A program made the translations under genes and the position numbers. From NCBI RefSeq assembly GCF_020740795.1, contig NC_067300.1:372001-436000 (forward strand): DNA of 64,000 nt, read 5' to 3'. Below are positions 58,616 through 64,000 of the stretch, one piece after another (the first letter of the stretch is position 1; each line of letters starts with the position of its first letter). This DNA comes from Apus apus (lineage: Eukaryota > Chordata > Aves > Apodiformes > Apodidae). Under the pieces are notes generated by a model. The model was not told the DNA's origin. It ran no database searches and saw only the letters and a list, made by a program, of their open reading frames with translations.

Positions 58616-58690
58616 CGCGCCCGCCCCGGCCGCCGCGCCCCGCCCCTTCCGCCCCGCGCCCCGCCCCTTCCGCTCCGCGGCCAATCAGCG
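58616..58690 (-). promoter_or_regulatory. PHPT1: PHPT1 promoter: CCAAT box, tandem GC/ETS motifs
   Basis: On the minus strand, ATTGG (58681-58685) lies 66-70 bp upstream of the start codon. Two 21-bp tandem units follow, each with CGGAAG (ETS/GABP core; 58667-58672 and 58646-58651) and a GGGGCGGGG GC box. There is no TATA box. This is a typical compact housekeeping promoter. Confidence 0.72.
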
Positions 58691-59363
58691 CCCGCGGGAG
58701 CCGGGCCCTCCGCCGCCGCGGCAGGAGCGCACGGCGGGGCCCCTGGGGGGTCGGGGCTGCGCGGGGTCCCCCGGCCCTGCCCTGTGCCTTACGAGGTCCT
58801 GGGGCAGCCGGGGGCACCTTCTGCCCCCGTCACAGGGACCGCGCTGCAGCCAAAGCCCAGACGGGACCACGCTCAGGACACAGACGCTGTAGGAACAGAC
58901 CTTGTGCAGCCCAGAACCGCGCGGGGCCCCTGCCCCACACCCGGCAGCGCTGCCGGCAGCACCCGCGGCTGGTCCGCGGGACCCCGCGGCGGGGGAGCAC
59001 GGCCCGGGAGGGCTGGGCAGGGTGTGGGCAGGGCTGGGGGGCTTTGGGTGTACAGACAGCTGGGCTGTCGGGTGGGCAGGGGGTGGGGAGTGCGGGGGGG
59101 GCCTCCACCCCAGCCAAGCAGCGCTCACCCCAAGAGGGCTCTGCAGGGTCTTGCCACGATGCTGGCTGGGACCCGCACCCCGCAGCGCACCTCGGGCCGT
59201 GCTCCCGGCGCCCCACGGCCTCCCCCAGCCCTGCCCCCACAGCCGACACCGGCTGCCTGCAGCCCACGGCAGCCTCCTCCCCTCGCTGCCGCATCCAATG
59301 GGACAACACCTATCTACAAAGTGGGGTGACCCGGGGGTGCTGGGGGGCAGTCCCACCCCGTGT
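58691..59363 (-). other. AJM1 3' UTR and PHPT1 upstream region
   Basis: GC-rich noncoding sequence between the AJM1 stop and the PHPT1 promoter. No minus-strand AATAAA or ATTAAA was seen. The long open frames on both strands reflect GC richness and show no recognisable domain. Confidence 0.5.

Positions 59364-64000
<4,637 letters not shown>

Overview
This is a vertebrate nuclear genome window, almost certainly from a bird. The genes are split by GT-AG introns, CpG-rich promoters are present, and CR1 LINE fragments are scattered through introns and intergenic DNA. The CR1 copies end in the bird-typical short tail of the ATTCTGTG/ATTCTATG type. Gene order from left to right is FBXW5 (+), TRAF2 (-), EDF1 (+), MAMDC4 (-), PHPT1 (-), AJM1 (-). 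From memory, the same six genes are neighbours at human 9q34.3, and the chicken counterpart is on microchromosome 17, so this is an ordinary, deeply conserved block. The species cannot be fixed from the sequence alone.

Layout. Positions 1-10412 hold FBXW5 without its first (F-box) exon, which lies left of the window. FBXW5 and TRAF2 converge tail to tail across about 4.9 kb of 3' UTR and spacer (10413-15307). TRAF2 coding exons run leftward from 32986 to 15308, with three CR1 copies in the introns. One expected coding exon, for the first TRAF-type zinc fingers, was not found. CpG-rich DNA at 33.3-36.7 kb carries TRAF2 first-exon candidates and a divergent TRAF2/EDF1 promoter with five CCAAT boxes. 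EDF1 (five coding exons, 148 residues) occupies 36726-39975. MAMDC4 (28 coding exons, about 1249 residues) runs from 52655 to 42296 and encodes a signal peptide, three LDLa modules, six MAM domains, a membrane anchor and a short tail. CR1 debris fills 53.9-56.4 kb. PHPT1 (three coding exons, 118 residues) lies at 57417-58615. AJM1, a single 1083-residue coding exon, lies at 59364-62615, and its 5' noncoding region fills the rest.

The genes do not form one pathway. FBXW5 and TRAF2 belong to the ubiquitin system, EDF1 is a transcription and ribosome-associated coactivator, MAMDC4 and AJM1 are epithelial apical proteins, and PHPT1 is a histidine phosphatase. All exon joins listed keep the reading frame. 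I found no prokaryotic-type system, CRISPR array, tRNA or rRNA, and no clearly new gene. The points most worth a second look are an 18-residue tandem repeat in AJM1, the missing TRAF2 exon, exon-phase modularity and a lost disulfide in MAMDC4, and the five-CCAAT divergent promoter.
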